A DNA stretch of 64,000 nt from Rhodococcus sp. P-2 (GCF_016598535.1 NZ_CP066779.1:3286001-3350000); one strand, 5' to 3'; shown: positions 51,522-62,442, counted from the first letter of the stretch. The notes: a model not told the origin generated them from the letters alone. Numbers and translations: made by a program.

Positions 51522-51791
51522 TCAGTGATTTCGGAGTTTCTCGATCAGCTCACCCTTGTTCAGTTTCGAGTAGCCGTGCAGATCGAGTTCCTTGGCGCGT
51601 TCTTTCAGCTCGTCGACCGTCCACTCCTCGTACGGCGAGGATTGCCCGCCGGACTTGGCGACATTCGACCGCCCTCGATTGGCGGCCGCATTGGAGATTC
51701 GGGCCGCCTTCTCCTTGGAATCACCCTTCTCGCGTAGCTCTTCGTAGAGTTCTTGATCCTTGAGTTGAGGTTGTGAGTCCTTGCGAGCCAC
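51522..51791 (-). CDS. DUF7218-like protein with Rho N-terminal/SAP-like motif
   Basis: An 89-aa protein. The N-terminal half (DQELYEELREKGDSKEKAARISNAAANRGRSNVA) matches a small actinobacterial family (DUF7218), and the C-terminal WTVDELKERAKELDLHGYSKLNKGELIEKLRNH is a Rho_N/SAP-like helix-extended-loop-helix that often binds nucleic acids. It may coat or bind DNA under stress. The ATG is preceded by AGTGAAGGGACGAAACAGTGGCTCGC on the minus strand. Downstream of catalase on the same strand. Confidence 0.75.
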   Translation of the reverse strand: MARKDSQPQLKDQELYEELREKGDSKEKAARISNAAANRGRSNVAKSGGQSSPYEEWTVDELKERAKELDLHGYSKLNKGELIEKLRNH

Positions 51792-51831
51792 TGTTTCGTC
51801 CCTTCACTCGTCTTCACTCCGGCGGTGTGGC

Positions 51832-51880
51832 CGAACTTGCGGTGTGGCCGAATTGGCAGTTCGGCCACACCGCAAGTTCG
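51832..51880. terminator. 21-bp inverted repeat after the catalase gene, with repeated unit
   Basis: Arms 51832-51852 and 51860-51880 are perfectly complementary (21 bp) around a 7-nt loop. The unit GCGGTGTGGCCGAA occurs at 51822-51835 and 51839-51852 and inverted at 51860-51873. It lies 15 bp after the catalase stop, so it probably terminates that gene. Confidence 0.7.
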
Positions 51881-51895
51881 AACGTACGCCGGCAC

Positions 51896-54064
51896 TCAGG
51901 ATGTGGGCGGCACCTCGAAACGCCCCCACACGCGGTGCGTCTTCAGAAGCTGAGCCAGCGAGGCCAGGGCCCCTTCCGCGTCCGCATCGACCACGACTCC
52001 CAATGCAGACTCGTCGATACCGGCGGCGGCCAGCGCACTCATGCTCTCACCCCAACCACCAATTGCCTTGCTGTGACGATACATTTCGTTCAGCAGAGTC
52101 TCCACCCGTGGATCCAACTTGCCCTCGCCGATCCGAGAAACGTCGCCGCTCAGCAGGATTGCGTCGAATTCGATCGAACGAGCTGTGAGGTACGTTCGCT
52201 GCACCGTCACCGCGTCGTCACCGTCCCCGATGGTTCCGCCGTGCGGGCCGAGGATCAGCGGCACCATACCGGCGTCGAAGATCTTGTCTCGAACGGCGAC
52301 AACCGTTTCGAGGTCGGAGTTCTCGTCGACCAGTAGTGCGATGATCCTTCCGTCTACCGGCCATTCCTCACCGACCTGGGACAGCGCAGGGCTGAGCTCC
52401 GGATCACTCAACGGCTCCGTCGGTTCGGGAACCGGAAGTCCAAGCCCCCCTGCGACGATCGCCACGAGACCCGCGTCGATGTTCGCCAAGATTCCCAGAT
52501 TCCGGATCTTGATGTTCTCCTCGTAGCACTTACCCAGTTCGAAGGTATACGCCTGCGCGACGTGCTCCTGTTCGACAGGGGAGAGACTGCGATAGAAGAG
52601 TCGAGCTTGCGAGAAGTGGTCGTCGAACGATGCCGGCGCCTGCCTCACCTTTCGCCCTGAAACTTCCTCGGGCACCTCGATGTAGGCCGCGCTGTCCGCC
52701 GAGGCCAGGAACGGGCACCCGCCGTCCAACGAATTGGGATGGTACGGCGCGACTCCGGTATGCACACCGTCCTGATGGAAGCCGTCGCGGAGCATGTCGT
52801 TGACGGGCGAGTGAGGACGGTTGATCGGAATCTGGTCGAAGTTGGGGCCACCGAGTCGCGTGATCTGGGTGTCGAGGTACGAGAACAAACGCGCCTGCAG
52901 GAGGCGATCGTTGGTGATGTCGACGCCCGGGACCAAATGACCCGGATGGAATGCAACTTGCTCGGTCTCGGCGAAAAAGTTCGTCGGATTGGCATCGAGT
53001 GTCATCGTTCCGATGACCTGAACCGGTGCGAGTTCTTCGGGCACGATCTTGGTGGGATCCAAAAGATCTATGCCTTCGAACATTTCGTCTTCGGTATCGG
53101 GGAACACCTGCACGCCCAGATCCCAGGACGGATATGCGCCCGCCTCGATGGCGTCGGCAAGATCGCGGCGATGGAAATCCGGATCCACACCGCCGGCGAT
53201 CTGCGCTTCCTCCCACACGAGTGAATGCACTCCAGCGGCCGGCTTCCAGTGAAATTTCACCAGATTCGTCTCGCCGTCGGCATTCACGAGCCTGAATGTG
53301 TGAATGCCGAAGCCCTCCATCATGCGATATGAGCGCGGGATGCCTCGATCGGACATGTTCCACAATGTGTGCGCCGTGGCTTCGGTGTGCAGCGACACGA
53401 AATCCCAGAAGGTGTCGTGAGCACTCTGCGCCTGCGGAATCTCCCGGTCCGGGTGAGGTTTAGCGGCATGGATGATGTCCGGGAACTTGATTCCGTCCTG
53501 AATGAAGAACACCGGGATGTTGTTGCCCACCAGATCGAAGACACCTTCGTCGGTGTAGAACTTGGTGGCGAAGCCGCGTGTGTCTCGGACGGTATCCGCC
53601 GAACCGCGTGAACCCAGAACTGTGGAGAAGCGTACGAATACCGGGGTTCTGGCACCGGAAGCGAACAACGAAGCTTTACAGATGTTTTCGGCTGCACCAT
53701 TGGCCAGGAACGTACCGTGCGCGGCCGCACCGCGGGCATGGACGACGCGCTCCGGAATTCGCTCGTGATCGAAATGTGTGATCTTCTCACGCAGATGGTG
53801 ATCCTGGAGAAGAGTCGGGCCCCGCTCGCCTGCGGTGAGTGAGTGGTCGGTCTCGTAAAGCCGTGTACCGGTTGCAGTGGTGAGGTACTCCCCCCGCTGG
53901 CCGCGACCGTTTCCCTTCACCTTCTCCTCGGCACCCGCGACGGTACGCACCTCCGGCTGCCGCTGGTCGTCCTTGGGCGGCAATGGCTGTCGAGGCTTGA
54001 CCGGCTCTTTCAGGTCCGGCGCTTTCGGGGCCGGTGCACCTGGGACGGACTGAGATGAAGGCAT
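51896..54064 (-). CDS. katE: Large-subunit clade 2 catalase (KatE-like)
   Basis: A 722-aa haem catalase (H2O2 to water and oxygen). It has the catalytic His region [12 protein letters not shown], the [28 protein letters not shown] segment and the haem-ligand Tyr region near RLFSYLDTQ. The last about 160 residues form a flavodoxin/DJ-1-like domain ([20 protein letters not shown]), which marks large-subunit clade 2 enzymes such as E. coli HPII. ATG 54064 (MPSSQSVPG) has GAGGAGC upstream. A perfect hairpin follows. Neighbouring CsbD and DUF7218 genes point to a general stress set. Confidence 0.95.
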   Translation of the reverse strand: MPSSQSVPGAPAPKAPDLKEPVKPRQPLPPKDDQRQPEVRTVAGAEEKVKGNGRGQRGEYLTTATGTRLYETDHSLTAGERGPTLLQDHHLREKITHFDHERIPERVVHARGAAAHGTFLANGAAENICKASLFASGARTPVFVRFSTVLGSRGSADTVRDTRGFATKFYTDEGVFDLVGNNIPVFFIQDGIKFPDIIHAAKPHPDREIPQAQSAHDTFWDFVSLHTEATAHTLWNMSDRGIPRSYRMMEGFGIHTFRLVNADGETNLVKFHWKPAAGVHSLVWEEAQIAGGVDPDFHRRDLADAIEAGAYPSWDLGVQVFPDTEDEMFEGIDLLDPTKIVPEELAPVQVIGTMTLDANPTNFFAETEQVAFHPGHLVPGVDITNDRLLQARLFSYLDTQITRLGGPNFDQIPINRPHSPVNDMLRDGFHQDGVHTGVAPYHPNSLDGGCPFLASADSAAYIEVPEEVSGRKVRQAPASFDDHFSQARLFYRSLSPVEQEHVAQAYTFELGKCYEENIKIRNLGILANIDAGLVAIVAGGLGLPVPEPTEPLSDPELSPALSQVGEEWPVDGRIIALLVDENSDLETVVAVRDKIFDAGMVPLILGPHGGTIGDGDDAVTVQRTYLTARSIEFDAILLSGDVSRIGEGKLDPRVETLLNEMYRHSKAIGGWGESMSALAAAGIDESALGVVVDADAEGALASLAQLLKTHRVWGRFEVPPTS

Positions 54065-54207
54065 CGAACAGCTCCTCTTGATCGTCATGCTGGGCGCACG
54101 AATTCTGGTACGCCCTAAGTAAGTAGAGATTTCAAACTGAATGCGGAGCCACGACTCACCCCCGGGCTGGGATCAATCCCAGGCCGAGGGCGACGAGTGC
54201 GTCAGGG

Positions 54208-54444
54208 CTATTGCTCGGACTTCTGTCGCGCTTCGTCCGCGGCCGCTTCAGCGCGAGCCTTCTCGGCTTCTGCCTCTTTCTTCGCGACTTCTCGCTGGCT
54301 TTCGGCTTTGTCCTGCTGAGCACGGCCCTCTCGGGTCAAACTGTCGTTTCCGGAGACCGCACCAACGGCTTCCTTCGCCTTACCCTTGACGTCCTCTACA
54401 ACGCCTTTGATGCCCTCGCTGGGGCCGCTCTTGTCGTCTGGCAC
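54208..54444 (-). CDS. CsbD-like / microaggregate-binding protein 1-type protein
   Basis: A 78-aa charged, helical protein starting at GTG 54444 after GGAGGG. The segment IKGVVEDVKGKAKEAVGAVSGNDSLTREGRAQQDKAESQREVAKKEAEAE matches the CsbD/MBP1 group; the rest is Lys/Glu/Ala-rich. Such proteins are induced by general stress. It is 143 bp upstream of the catalase gene on the same strand and divergent from the RpiR gene. Confidence 0.8.
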   Translation of the reverse strand: MPDDKSGPSEGIKGVVEDVKGKAKEAVGAVSGNDSLTREGRAQQDKAESQREVAKKEAEAEKARAEAAADEARQKSEQ

Positions 54445-54623
54445 GTTGACCCTCCAATTCGTTCGGATTTTCGCTCGGGGTTCCCGCGCAGGCAGGACTC
54501 CCACACAGAAGGCCCTACCCCGTCGAAATTCGCATAAACATCCGGGCACCGGCGCAGCACGACGCGTCGAGGTACCAATCGCTGAGAGGAGTGTCGTTCA
54601 CCCTCATGTGTTATTCAGTGCAC

Positions 54624-55502
54624 ATGAGCCAGTTACAGACCGATCCCCCCGTGGGCGGAACGCTGTCCACGATTCGCGCGCTTGCGCCCAACCTGGCCCC
54701 GAGCGAGCGCCGCGTCGCCGACATCTGCATAGCCCGGCCCAAGGAGTTCGCCTGGTGGTCGGCGGCAGATGTGGCCGAGCACGCGTCCACGTCGACGGCA
54801 ACGGTAATTCGAGCGTGTCAGAATCTCGGATTCAAAGGCTTTCAGCATCTGCGCATGCTGCTGCTCAGAGATCTCGGCGCAGCGGAATCACGGGTGCAGG
54901 ATGCGTCCCACGCCAAGGACAGCATCGGACTGGTGCAGGCGGTGTTCGGCGACGTTGCTGCCGATCTCGGCGGAGCACTCACGCCATTGGATCGTGATGC
55001 TTTCGACCGGGCAGTCGAAGCCATCGCCGACGCCGATCGTGTACTCGTCGTGGGAAACGGGGTATCCGGACCGTCGGCAGCGGCAGTAGCGGTGAGGTTC
55101 ATCCTCAACGGACGCACAGCCGAAGCCCCCACCGATGCAGTGATGCAGCAACTGACAGCCCGGCACCTCACCTCGCGTGACGTCTGTCTGGCGATCAGTG
55201 ACAGTGGGCTCAACTCGTTGACCCTCCAACCGGCCCATGCCGCGAAAGAGGCCGGCGCCATCGTCATCGGCGTGACCGGTTACGCGCGTTCGCCGCTGGT
55301 GGAACTGGCCGACATGGGACTGGTTCTCGGTGGTGGATCCGGGCCGTGGGGCGCGCACGGCGCTTCGGCGACCGTCATCCAGCTGACCTTTCTGATCGGC
55401 CTCCAGATCGCCGTCAGTGAACGACGCGGTGGGTCGGCGGAAGCTGCCGCCCAGACCCTCGAGCATGTGATCGGAATCCTCAATCACGGTTCCACTAGCT
55501 GA
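54624..55502 (+). CDS. MurR/RpiR family transcriptional regulator
   Basis: A 292-aa RpiR regulator: N-terminal HTH (about 20-85: SERRVADICIARPKEFAWWSAADVAEHASTSTATVIRACQNLGFKGFQHL) and a C-terminal SIS domain (about 115-270: DADRVLVVGNGVSGPSAAAVAVRF; DVCLAISDSGLNSLTLQPAHAAKEAGA) that binds phosphosugars. Start ATG 54624 is chosen; ATG 54606 and GTG 54591 are alternatives. It precedes and probably regulates the ABC operon at 55666-61811, whose promoter region holds two inverted repeats. Confidence 0.88.
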   Translation: MSQLQTDPPVGGTLSTIRALAPNLAPSERRVADICIARPKEFAWWSAADVAEHASTSTATVIRACQNLGFKGFQHLRMLLLRDLGAAESRVQDASHAKDSIGLVQAVFGDVAADLGGALTPLDRDAFDRAVEAIADADRVLVVGNGVSGPSAAAVAVRFILNGRTAEAPTDAVMQQLTARHLTSRDVCLAISDSGLNSLTLQPAHAAKEAGAIVIGVTGYARSPLVELADMGLVLGGGSGPWGAHGASATVIQLTFLIGLQIAVSERRGGSAEAAAQTLEHVIGILNHGSTS

Positions 55503-55600
55503 AATTCGGGTCCTCCACACGTTCCGGCTCGAATAGTTGCCCTGAGAATTACGGACATTTAGGACGGCGTTCGGTCACCGTTCATCTTCGACTGGCTAAC

Positions 55601-55639
55601 TTTCGATGTAACGAAAATCCCCAATTTGACGCGATTGGG
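55601..55639. promoter_or_regulatory. Candidate RpiR operators upstream of the ABC operon
   Basis: TTTCGATGTAACGAAA (55601-55616, 5-6-5) and CCCAAT/ATTGGG arms (55620-55625, 55634-55639, 8-bp spacer). They are 27-65 bp before the start of the ATPase gene, at promoter distance. Confidence 0.5.
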
Positions 55640-55665
55640 TAACGTGATTTCATCGGGAGAAGCCA

Positions 55666-56796
<1,131 letters not shown>

Positions 56797-56845
56797 ACCT
56801 TCAACTCGTCCTCCGCCACTGCATTTCATCACCAGGAGATTTGTC

Positions 56846-58204
56846 ATGCACAAAACACGATGGAAGATCGCCACAGCCTTGGCGGCATCCCTCGCCCTTG
56901 CCGGATGTGCCACGGGCGGCGCCACCACCGGCGGTTCCGATTCCGCGGTACAGGTACCGGAACTCGACCCGAACCAGCAGGTCGACATCGTCTTCGAGTC
57001 ATACAACCTTGCCCAGGCAGGGTTGTGGACAGACACCATCACCGGTCTCATCTCCGACTTCGAGGCCGCTCACCCGAACATTCACGTCAAGGCACAGCCT
57101 CCGCAGAGCGGTGGTGCGGCCGGTTCCGGTACCGCGAGCAGCGTGCAGACACAGATGCTCGCCGGTTCACCGCCCGATGTCGCTCAATTAACTTTCGACA
57201 CACTTGATTTCGCCGTCACGGCACTGAAAGCAAGGAATCTCGACGAACTTGTCGGCGAGGACGCCGTCCAGGCAAACTTCGGCGGCGACCATCCCTTCCA
57301 TCCCAGAGCTGCCACCCTCGGCGACTGGAACGGTGACACCTACGGCGTTCCTTATGTGTTTTCCACTCCTACGTTGTTCTACAACTCCACTGCATTGATC
57401 GAGGCCGGACTCCCGGCAGACACCGATCTGTCCACCTGGAGCAAGGTGTCCACTGCCGCGAAGGCAGTGACAGCCAAGACGGGAAAGCCCTCGCTCGGAG
57501 TCAGTTGCTCGGTCAAGGGTGGCAGTTGGTGCATGCAGGCACTCTTCAAGTCGGCCGGTGGCGGTGTGCTGTCCGAAGATCGCAAGACTGTCGAATTCGG
57601 AGAGCCTGCATCAGTTTCCGCTGTCACCATGCTTCGTGGACTCTACGAGGACGGAGTACTGGTGAACGCTGATTCGGCAACGCAGTACGAGGGCTTCGCG
57701 AAGGGTGACATCGCCATAGATCTCAACACATCTGCACTGCAGGGGATGTTCGTCAGTTCCGCGGCCAAGGCAGGTTGGGACCTTCGTGCAACCGCGATGC
57801 CTGCCTTCGACGGACATGCAGCGGTCCCCACGAACTCCGGTTCGGTTCTGTCCGTCTTCTCGCAAGACCCTGCAAAGGCCCGCGCTGCTTGGGAATTGAT
57901 CAAATTCACGACAAGCGATCACGCCTACACCCAGATCTCCACCAAGATCGGATACCTGCCACTTCGTTCGTCGTTGACGCAGGATCCCGCTGCACTCAAG
58001 CCGTGGGCTGACGGTAATCCGCTGCTGGCGCCCAACCTCAAACAACTCGACTCGATCCAGCCCTGGCAGTCGTACCCGGGCAACAGCTACGTTCAGGTCG
58101 ACGACATTCTCGCGCAAGCGATCGAGGAATCCGTGTTCTACGGCAAGGATCCGAAGTCGACGATGCAAGCCGCACAGCAGCGCGCTCAGGACTTGATCGG
58201 CTGA
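56846..58204 (+). CDS. ABC transporter substrate-binding lipoprotein (UgpB/MalE-like)
   Basis: A 452-aa extracellular solute-binding protein, family 1. The lipobox LALAGC gives Cys21, followed by a Gly/Ser/Thr linker. The two-lobe fold is indicated by VDIVFESYNLAQAG and, later, TAMPAFDGHAAVPTNSGSVLSVFSQDPAKARAAWELIKF. The ATG at 56846 has CAGGAGAT upstream; a longer frame upstream belongs to the ATPase gene region. Ligand unknown; the downstream phosphatase and phosphodiesterase suggest a phosphorylated solute. Confidence 0.92.
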   Translation: MHKTRWKIATALAASLALAGCATGGATTGGSDSAVQVPELDPNQQVDIVFESYNLAQAGLWTDTITGLISDFEAAHPNIHVKAQPPQSGGAAGSGTASSVQTQMLAGSPPDVAQLTFDTLDFAVTALKARNLDELVGEDAVQANFGGDHPFHPRAATLGDWNGDTYGVPYVFSTPTLFYNSTALIEAGLPADTDLSTWSKVSTAAKAVTAKTGKPSLGVSCSVKGGSWCMQALFKSAGGGVLSEDRKTVEFGEPASVSAVTMLRGLYEDGVLVNADSATQYEGFAKGDIAIDLNTSALQGMFVSSAAKAGWDLRATAMPAFDGHAAVPTNSGSVLSVFSQDPAKARAAWELIKFTTSDHAYTQISTKIGYLPLRSSLTQDPAALKPWADGNPLLAPNLKQLDSIQPWQSYPGNSYVQVDDILAQAIEESVFYGKDPKSTMQAAQQRAQDLIG

Positions 58205-58254
58205 CACGGCCCGATCCAGTTTCAGCCAATACAACTTCCGAATCGGGAACAATC

Positions 58255-59007
58255 ATGACTACAGCTCTTCCGGTTCAGCGAGCCAATCGTCGGCTCGACC
58301 TGAACGGTACCTACAACTTTCGCGACGTGGGTGGATACGCCGCCCGCGACGGCCTCACCACCAAGTGGAACAAGCTCTTTCGTGCCGACGCTCTTCATCG
58401 GCTCGATCAGGCGGACCGCGAGATTCTCCGCGCTCGAGGGTTGGCATTCGTCATCGACCTGCGCGAGCAGGAAGAATTGGACACAGCACCGAACGCGCTC
58501 GAAGGTCTGGACCTGAGGCAGCTTCATCTACCCATCTTCGAGAGTGAGATAAACACTCGAGAGACAAGTTTGGACCTCGCGGCAATCTACGAAAAGGTCA
58601 TCGACGACTGCGGCGTCCGGTTGGCTCGCGCGGTGCGCGCAATCGCAGAATCCGACGACAGCGCAGTACTGGTGCACTGCACGGCAGGCAAAGACCGCAC
58701 CGGCCTTGTGGTTGCGCTCGCACTGGCTGCGGTCGGCGTGGACAACCGCGACATCGTCGCAGACTATTCGCTCTCCGAGGTCATGCTGGCCGGCGAATGG
58801 GCATCGGCCATGGCCGTCAAGATGCGCGAATACGGCTTCGGCGACGGGGAGAATCTCGCGCAGCTGGTCGGGGCGAGCCCCGCTGCGCTCATGCGGGCCA
58901 GCCTGCAGTCCATCGACAACTCGTACGGCTCTGCCTCCGAATACCTTCTAGCCCATGGATTGAGCTCTGCGGAACTCGATCGTCTACACCTCGCACTGGT
59001 CAACTGA
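58255..59007 (+). CDS. Tyrosine/lipid phosphatase of the PtpB type
   Basis: A 250-aa protein-tyrosine-phosphatase-like enzyme with the P-loop HCTAGKDRTG (nucleophile Cys142, Arg148), the signature of the atypical PtpB/lipid phosphatase family. NFRDVGGY near residue 20 is another hallmark. It hydrolyses phosphomonoesters of Tyr or phosphoinositides in family members. It lies inside an ABC uptake operon, so here it may dephosphorylate the imported compound rather than proteins. No signal peptide; cytoplasmic. Confidence 0.88.
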   Translation: MTTALPVQRANRRLDLNGTYNFRDVGGYAARDGLTTKWNKLFRADALHRLDQADREILRARGLAFVIDLREQEELDTAPNALEGLDLRQLHLPIFESEINTRETSLDLAAIYEKVIDDCGVRLARAVRAIAESDDSAVLVHCTAGKDRTGLVVALALAAVGVDNRDIVADYSLSEVMLAGEWASAMAVKMREYGFGDGENLAQLVGASPAALMRASLQSIDNSYGSASEYLLAHGLSSAELDRLHLALVN

Positions 59008-59031
59008 CACACACTTGAAGGAGAATTTCTC

Positions 59032-59925
59032 ATGTCCCAGTACGGCGAACCCGATCACTACATCTTGCACCTCAGCGACACTCACTTCGTCACGGACGGA
59101 GATCTTCTCCACGATTCCGTGGACAGCGATGCCAATCTGGCACGCATCTTCGAGCGCCTGGAAAGGACTGGCCAGCGTCCTGAGGCTATCGTCTTCACCG
59201 GCGATCTGGCCGACGTGGGGGAACCTGAGGCATACGTGCGGCTGCGCCGGATCGTCGAACCGGCGGCCGAACGGCTAGGCGCAAAGGTAATTTGGGTCAT
59301 GGGCAATCACGACGCACGCCCAGCCTTCCGAAGCGGCCTGTTGGATGCCGCTCCGACACAGGAGTCCGTCGACTCGGTGGTCGACGTGAACGGTCTCCGC
59401 ATCATCGTGTTGGACAGTACGGTTCCCGGGTTCCATCACGGACTGATCAGCGACGAACAGCTCGCTTGGCTCGAAGAGGTTCTTTCGGTACCCGCACCAC
59501 ACGGCACTCTTCTGGCACTGCATCATCCGCCGGTCCCGTCGGTTCTGGATGTGCTCACTTTGGTGGAACTCAAGGAACAGAACAGACTTGCCGCTGTGCT
59601 CGAGGGAACGGATGTCCGCGGCATCCTCGGCGGACACCTGCACTATTCGACCACCTGCACGTTCGCCGGAATTCCCGTCTCGGTTGCGTCAGCGACCTGC
59701 TACACCCAGGATCTACTCGCGAACAAGGGCAGCATGCGCGGTCGCGACGGTGCGCAGGCATTCAACATGGTCCATGTCTTCCGAGATCGAGTTCTGCACA
59801 CGGTTGTTCCGGTGGAGGAGTCGGCAACTGTGTACGAAATGAGCGCCGAGTACCTCGCGGAAGCGATCTCCAAGCTGGTTCCTGGGAGCGATTCGTCCAG
59901 TTCCGCTACTGTCCTGTCGAATTGA
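59032..59925 (+). CDS. Metallophosphodiesterase (Rv0805/CpdA-like)
   Basis: A 297-aa calcineurin-like phosphoesterase with a complete metal site: LSDTHF (Asp16, His18), VFTGDLADVG, VMGNHDAR, ALHHPPV and GGHLHYS. Class III cyclic-nucleotide or glycerophosphodiester phosphodiesterases have this pattern. The ATG has an AAGGAG RBS. It sits between the PtpB-like gene and the permeases, consistent with hydrolysis of an imported phosphodiester. Confidence 0.9.
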   Translation: MSQYGEPDHYILHLSDTHFVTDGDLLHDSVDSDANLARIFERLERTGQRPEAIVFTGDLADVGEPEAYVRLRRIVEPAAERLGAKVIWVMGNHDARPAFRSGLLDAAPTQESVDSVVDVNGLRIIVLDSTVPGFHHGLISDEQLAWLEEVLSVPAPHGTLLALHHPPVPSVLDVLTLVELKEQNRLAAVLEGTDVRGILGGHLHYSTTCTFAGIPVSVASATCYTQDLLANKGSMRGRDGAQAFNMVHVFRDRVLHTVVPVEESATVYEMSAEYLAEAISKLVPGSDSSSSATVLSN

Positions 59926-59934
59926 GTCTCGAAC

Positions 59935-60885
59935 ATGTTCGTTGAAGTTCCAAGTGCCGGCGGGTCGGAGCGTGCCGTAGCGGCGCGCCCGGCCCGTTCC
60001 GGGTGGGCACCTCGCGCCTTGGTGCCGTACCTGTACCTGCTGCCGGCAGTGGTGTTGTTGATCGTGTGGATCTACAAACCACTCGGCGAGACTGTCAACT
60101 TGTCTTTCTACAAGTGGAACATGGTTCCCACCACTCCCAAAGTATCCGTAGGACTTGATAATTACACGCGGGTTCTCTCGTTGCCCGAGTTGCATCAGGC
60201 ACTGCGGAACACCGTGGTCTACACACTCGCCTTCATGCTGTTCTCATTACTGTTGCCGATCATCATCGCGTTGGTGTCCAAGCGGATATCGGGACGGTCC
60301 AAGACGATCTATCAAGCGCTGATCTTCGTCCCCTTTCTGGTGACACCGATCGCGGGCAGTGCGGTGTGGCGTTGGCTCTTCAATCCCGACGGCGGTGCCA
60401 TCCCGAGGGCGGCCGCAACGTGGGGAGTGGAGATGGGCAACATCTTTCGTGATCCCAAGTTTGCACTTCTCGGAGTGGTCGTGATCGTCGGTTGGCAAAT
60501 GCTCGGGTTCGGATTGCTGGTCATCTCGGCCGGCCTTGCCGGCATCAACCCGGACTACGCTTCGGCGGCATCACTCGACGGCGCGTCCGAGGCGACCATC
60601 ACCCGAAAGATCACATTGCCACTACTCTCACCGACTCTGGTCTTTCTGGCCCTCATGACGATTCTGCTCGGTGCACAGTGGGCATATCCCGTGATCGACA
60701 TTCTCACCCAGGGTGGACCGAGTGGTGCCTCCACGAACATCTACTACCTGTTGTACCAGTTCGGTTTCCAAAACTTCGACGCCGGACTTTCAGCTGCTGC
60801 AGGCACTCTCTTCTTCGTCGGTTTCGGAATGATCGCCGTTATCTTCGTCCACCTGTCGGACCGACTGAGCTTCTACGACAATTAG
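59935..60885 (+). CDS. ABC transporter permease (MalF/UgpA type)
   Basis: A 316-aa inner-membrane protein with six transmembrane helices. The EAA-type loop (about residues 210-230) is INPDYASAASLDGASEATITRKITLPLLSP, and the C-terminus has LTQGGPSGASTNIYYLLYQFGF, both typical of carbohydrate permeases. The N-terminus is short and polar. It pairs with the next permease. Start ATG 59935. Confidence 0.9.
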   Translation: MFVEVPSAGGSERAVAARPARSGWAPRALVPYLYLLPAVVLLIVWIYKPLGETVNLSFYKWNMVPTTPKVSVGLDNYTRVLSLPELHQALRNTVVYTLAFMLFSLLLPIIIALVSKRISGRSKTIYQALIFVPFLVTPIAGSAVWRWLFNPDGGAIPRAAATWGVEMGNIFRDPKFALLGVVVIVGWQMLGFGLLVISAGLAGINPDYASAASLDGASEATITRKITLPLLSPTLVFLALMTILLGAQWAYPVIDILTQGGPSGASTNIYYLLYQFGFQNFDAGLSAAAGTLFFVGFGMIAVIFVHLSDRLSFYDN

Positions 60886-60893
60886 GAACTGAC

Positions 60894-61811
60894 ATGGCAT
60901 TTGTTCTGGTCGACGCCCCCAGCCATACGCATGGTTCCGGAGCGACCCCGGCGGTGGAGCATCTCGCCCCGCGGAGCGAGGGCAACGACGGTCCGGTCCG
61001 GCCCCGGTCTCGAACGCGCCGGGTGGTCGGACACGTTGTCCTCGCAGCAGTGACAGTGTTCAGCATTTTTCCGATCTACTGGCTGTTTGCGACGGCCTTT
61101 CGTCGCCCTGACGATTCGCTGTCGGCGAGCCCCCTCCCCTCGCCCTTCAGCCTCGAGAATTTTCGATACGTGTGGAACACGATCCCGATGGCGTCGATGA
61201 TGGTGAACACCTTCACGATGGCGTTCGTCATGTCGGTCAGCCAACTGTTCGTCGCTGTCCTCGCCGCCTACGGGTTCGCGCGGTGGAATTTCTTCGGCAA
61301 GCAAGCGTTGTTTCTGCTCTTCGTCGGGTCATGGCTGGTTCCGTTCCAGGTCACGATGATCCCCAACTACCTGCTCATCTCCCAGATGGGTTTGCTCAAC
61401 ACCGTTGCGGGCATCGTGATCCCGAATCTGTGCTCGGCGTTCGGTGTTCTGCTGATGCGTCAGCACATGGAAGCATTTCCACGGGAGTTACTGGACGCCA
61501 GTCAGATCGACGGCCAGAACTCATGGGCAACGCTGTGGAAGGTTGTGCTGCCCAACATGAAGCCCGCTCTCGCTGCGCTGGGAATCATGCTGTTCATCTC
61601 AGCCTGGAACGAGTATCTCTGGCCTGCACTCATCATGCGCCAGTCGAATTCTGTGCTGCAGATCGGTATCCGCAGTTTCCTCGGTGCCGAAGGGAACAAT
61701 TGGGGCGCCATCATGGCGGCATCCGGACTCGCATGCCTACCGATCTTCCTGATCTATCTATTCCTTCAGCGTTACGTGCGCGACGCTTTTGTTCAGTCCG
61801 GTCTCAAGTAG
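60894..61811 (+). CDS. ABC transporter permease (MalG/UgpE type)
   Basis: A 305-aa permease with a polar 45-residue N-terminus, six helices and the EAA loop FPRELLDASQIDGQNSWATLWKVVLPNMKPALA (about 195-230). It ends with the usual short cytoplasmic tail (YVRDAFVQSGLK). ATG 60894 is 8 bp after the previous stop, with AGGAACT upstream. It is the last gene of the operon. Confidence 0.9.
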   Translation: MAFVLVDAPSHTHGSGATPAVEHLAPRSEGNDGPVRPRSRTRRVVGHVVLAAVTVFSIFPIYWLFATAFRRPDDSLSASPLPSPFSLENFRYVWNTIPMASMMVNTFTMAFVMSVSQLFVAVLAAYGFARWNFFGKQALFLLFVGSWLVPFQVTMIPNYLLISQMGLLNTVAGIVIPNLCSAFGVLLMRQHMEAFPRELLDASQIDGQNSWATLWKVVLPNMKPALAALGIMLFISAWNEYLWPALIMRQSNSVLQIGIRSFLGAEGNNWGAIMAASGLACLPIFLIYLFLQRYVRDAFVQSGLK

Positions 61812-61824
61812 CGATCAACCGTTC

Positions 61825-62289
61825 TCAGAAACTGTCGACCGGGCAGAGGAATTGGCGGGACTCGTTCCAGAAGGGGAAGAGGTCTGTGGTCGTGGCCGCG
61901 GGGTGGTCGATCCCGGCGAGAGTGTAGAAATCGAGGGTCGTCCGACCAGCGGTTGCGCTGACCTCGCATGCCTGCAAGCTCAGCTTTGCCTCCGCCACGA
62001 AGCCGATGCTGCGGGCAAAGGGACCGAGAGTCCCGGCATTGACGAAGCTCTCGAGATTTTGTCCCCACTGGTTGAAGTCCGACTGCAAAGCAAAGCTGCA
62101 TGTTTCGCCGAACAACTCGGCGCAGGTGGTCGGCTGCCCACCGATCGTGTGCTCCGTATCGGCAAGCTCGTGAGAGGTGCGTTCGCGCGGGGATCCGGAA
62201 AGCAACAGCAAGATGGCGACGGCCAAGGCAACCACCAGAAGGATGCTTGCGGCCGTTGCCAGTATCGCCTTCACAATCCCTCGATCCAC
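61825..62289 (-). CDS. Membrane-anchored or secreted hypothetical protein
   Basis: A 154-aa protein. The N-terminus MDRGIVKAILATAASILLVVALAVAIL (first 20 residues in essence) is one uncleaved membrane helix; the remaining 110 residues are extracytoplasmic and contain four cysteines (PTTCAELFGETC, SLQACEVS, FLCPVD), which could form disulfides. The start is GTG 62289. It converges with the permease gene. I do not recognise a family. Confidence 0.65.
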   Translation of the reverse strand: MDRGIVKAILATAASILLVVALAVAILLLLSGSPRERTSHELADTEHTIGGQPTTCAELFGETCSFALQSDFNQWGQNLESFVNAGTLGPFARSIGFVAEAKLSLQACEVSATAGRTTLDFYTLAGIDHPAATTTDLFPFWNESRQFLCPVDSF

Positions 62290-62442
62290 GTAAGTTCATG
62301 AGGGCAACCGATTTTCGAACACCGGACATTACATCTGTACCCGCGGCGTTCAGGGTCCAAACATCGACCAGGCTGGGAGCCGTCCGTCAGTCTGGGGGAT
62401 CTGTTATCGGAACTGTGAGGGAGGATCAACACTCCCTTCCAC

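Noticed and set aside
51822-51880. Possible CRISPR repeats
   Set aside because: Three copies of a 14-bp unit, one inverted, with no unique spacers; this is a hairpin, not an array.
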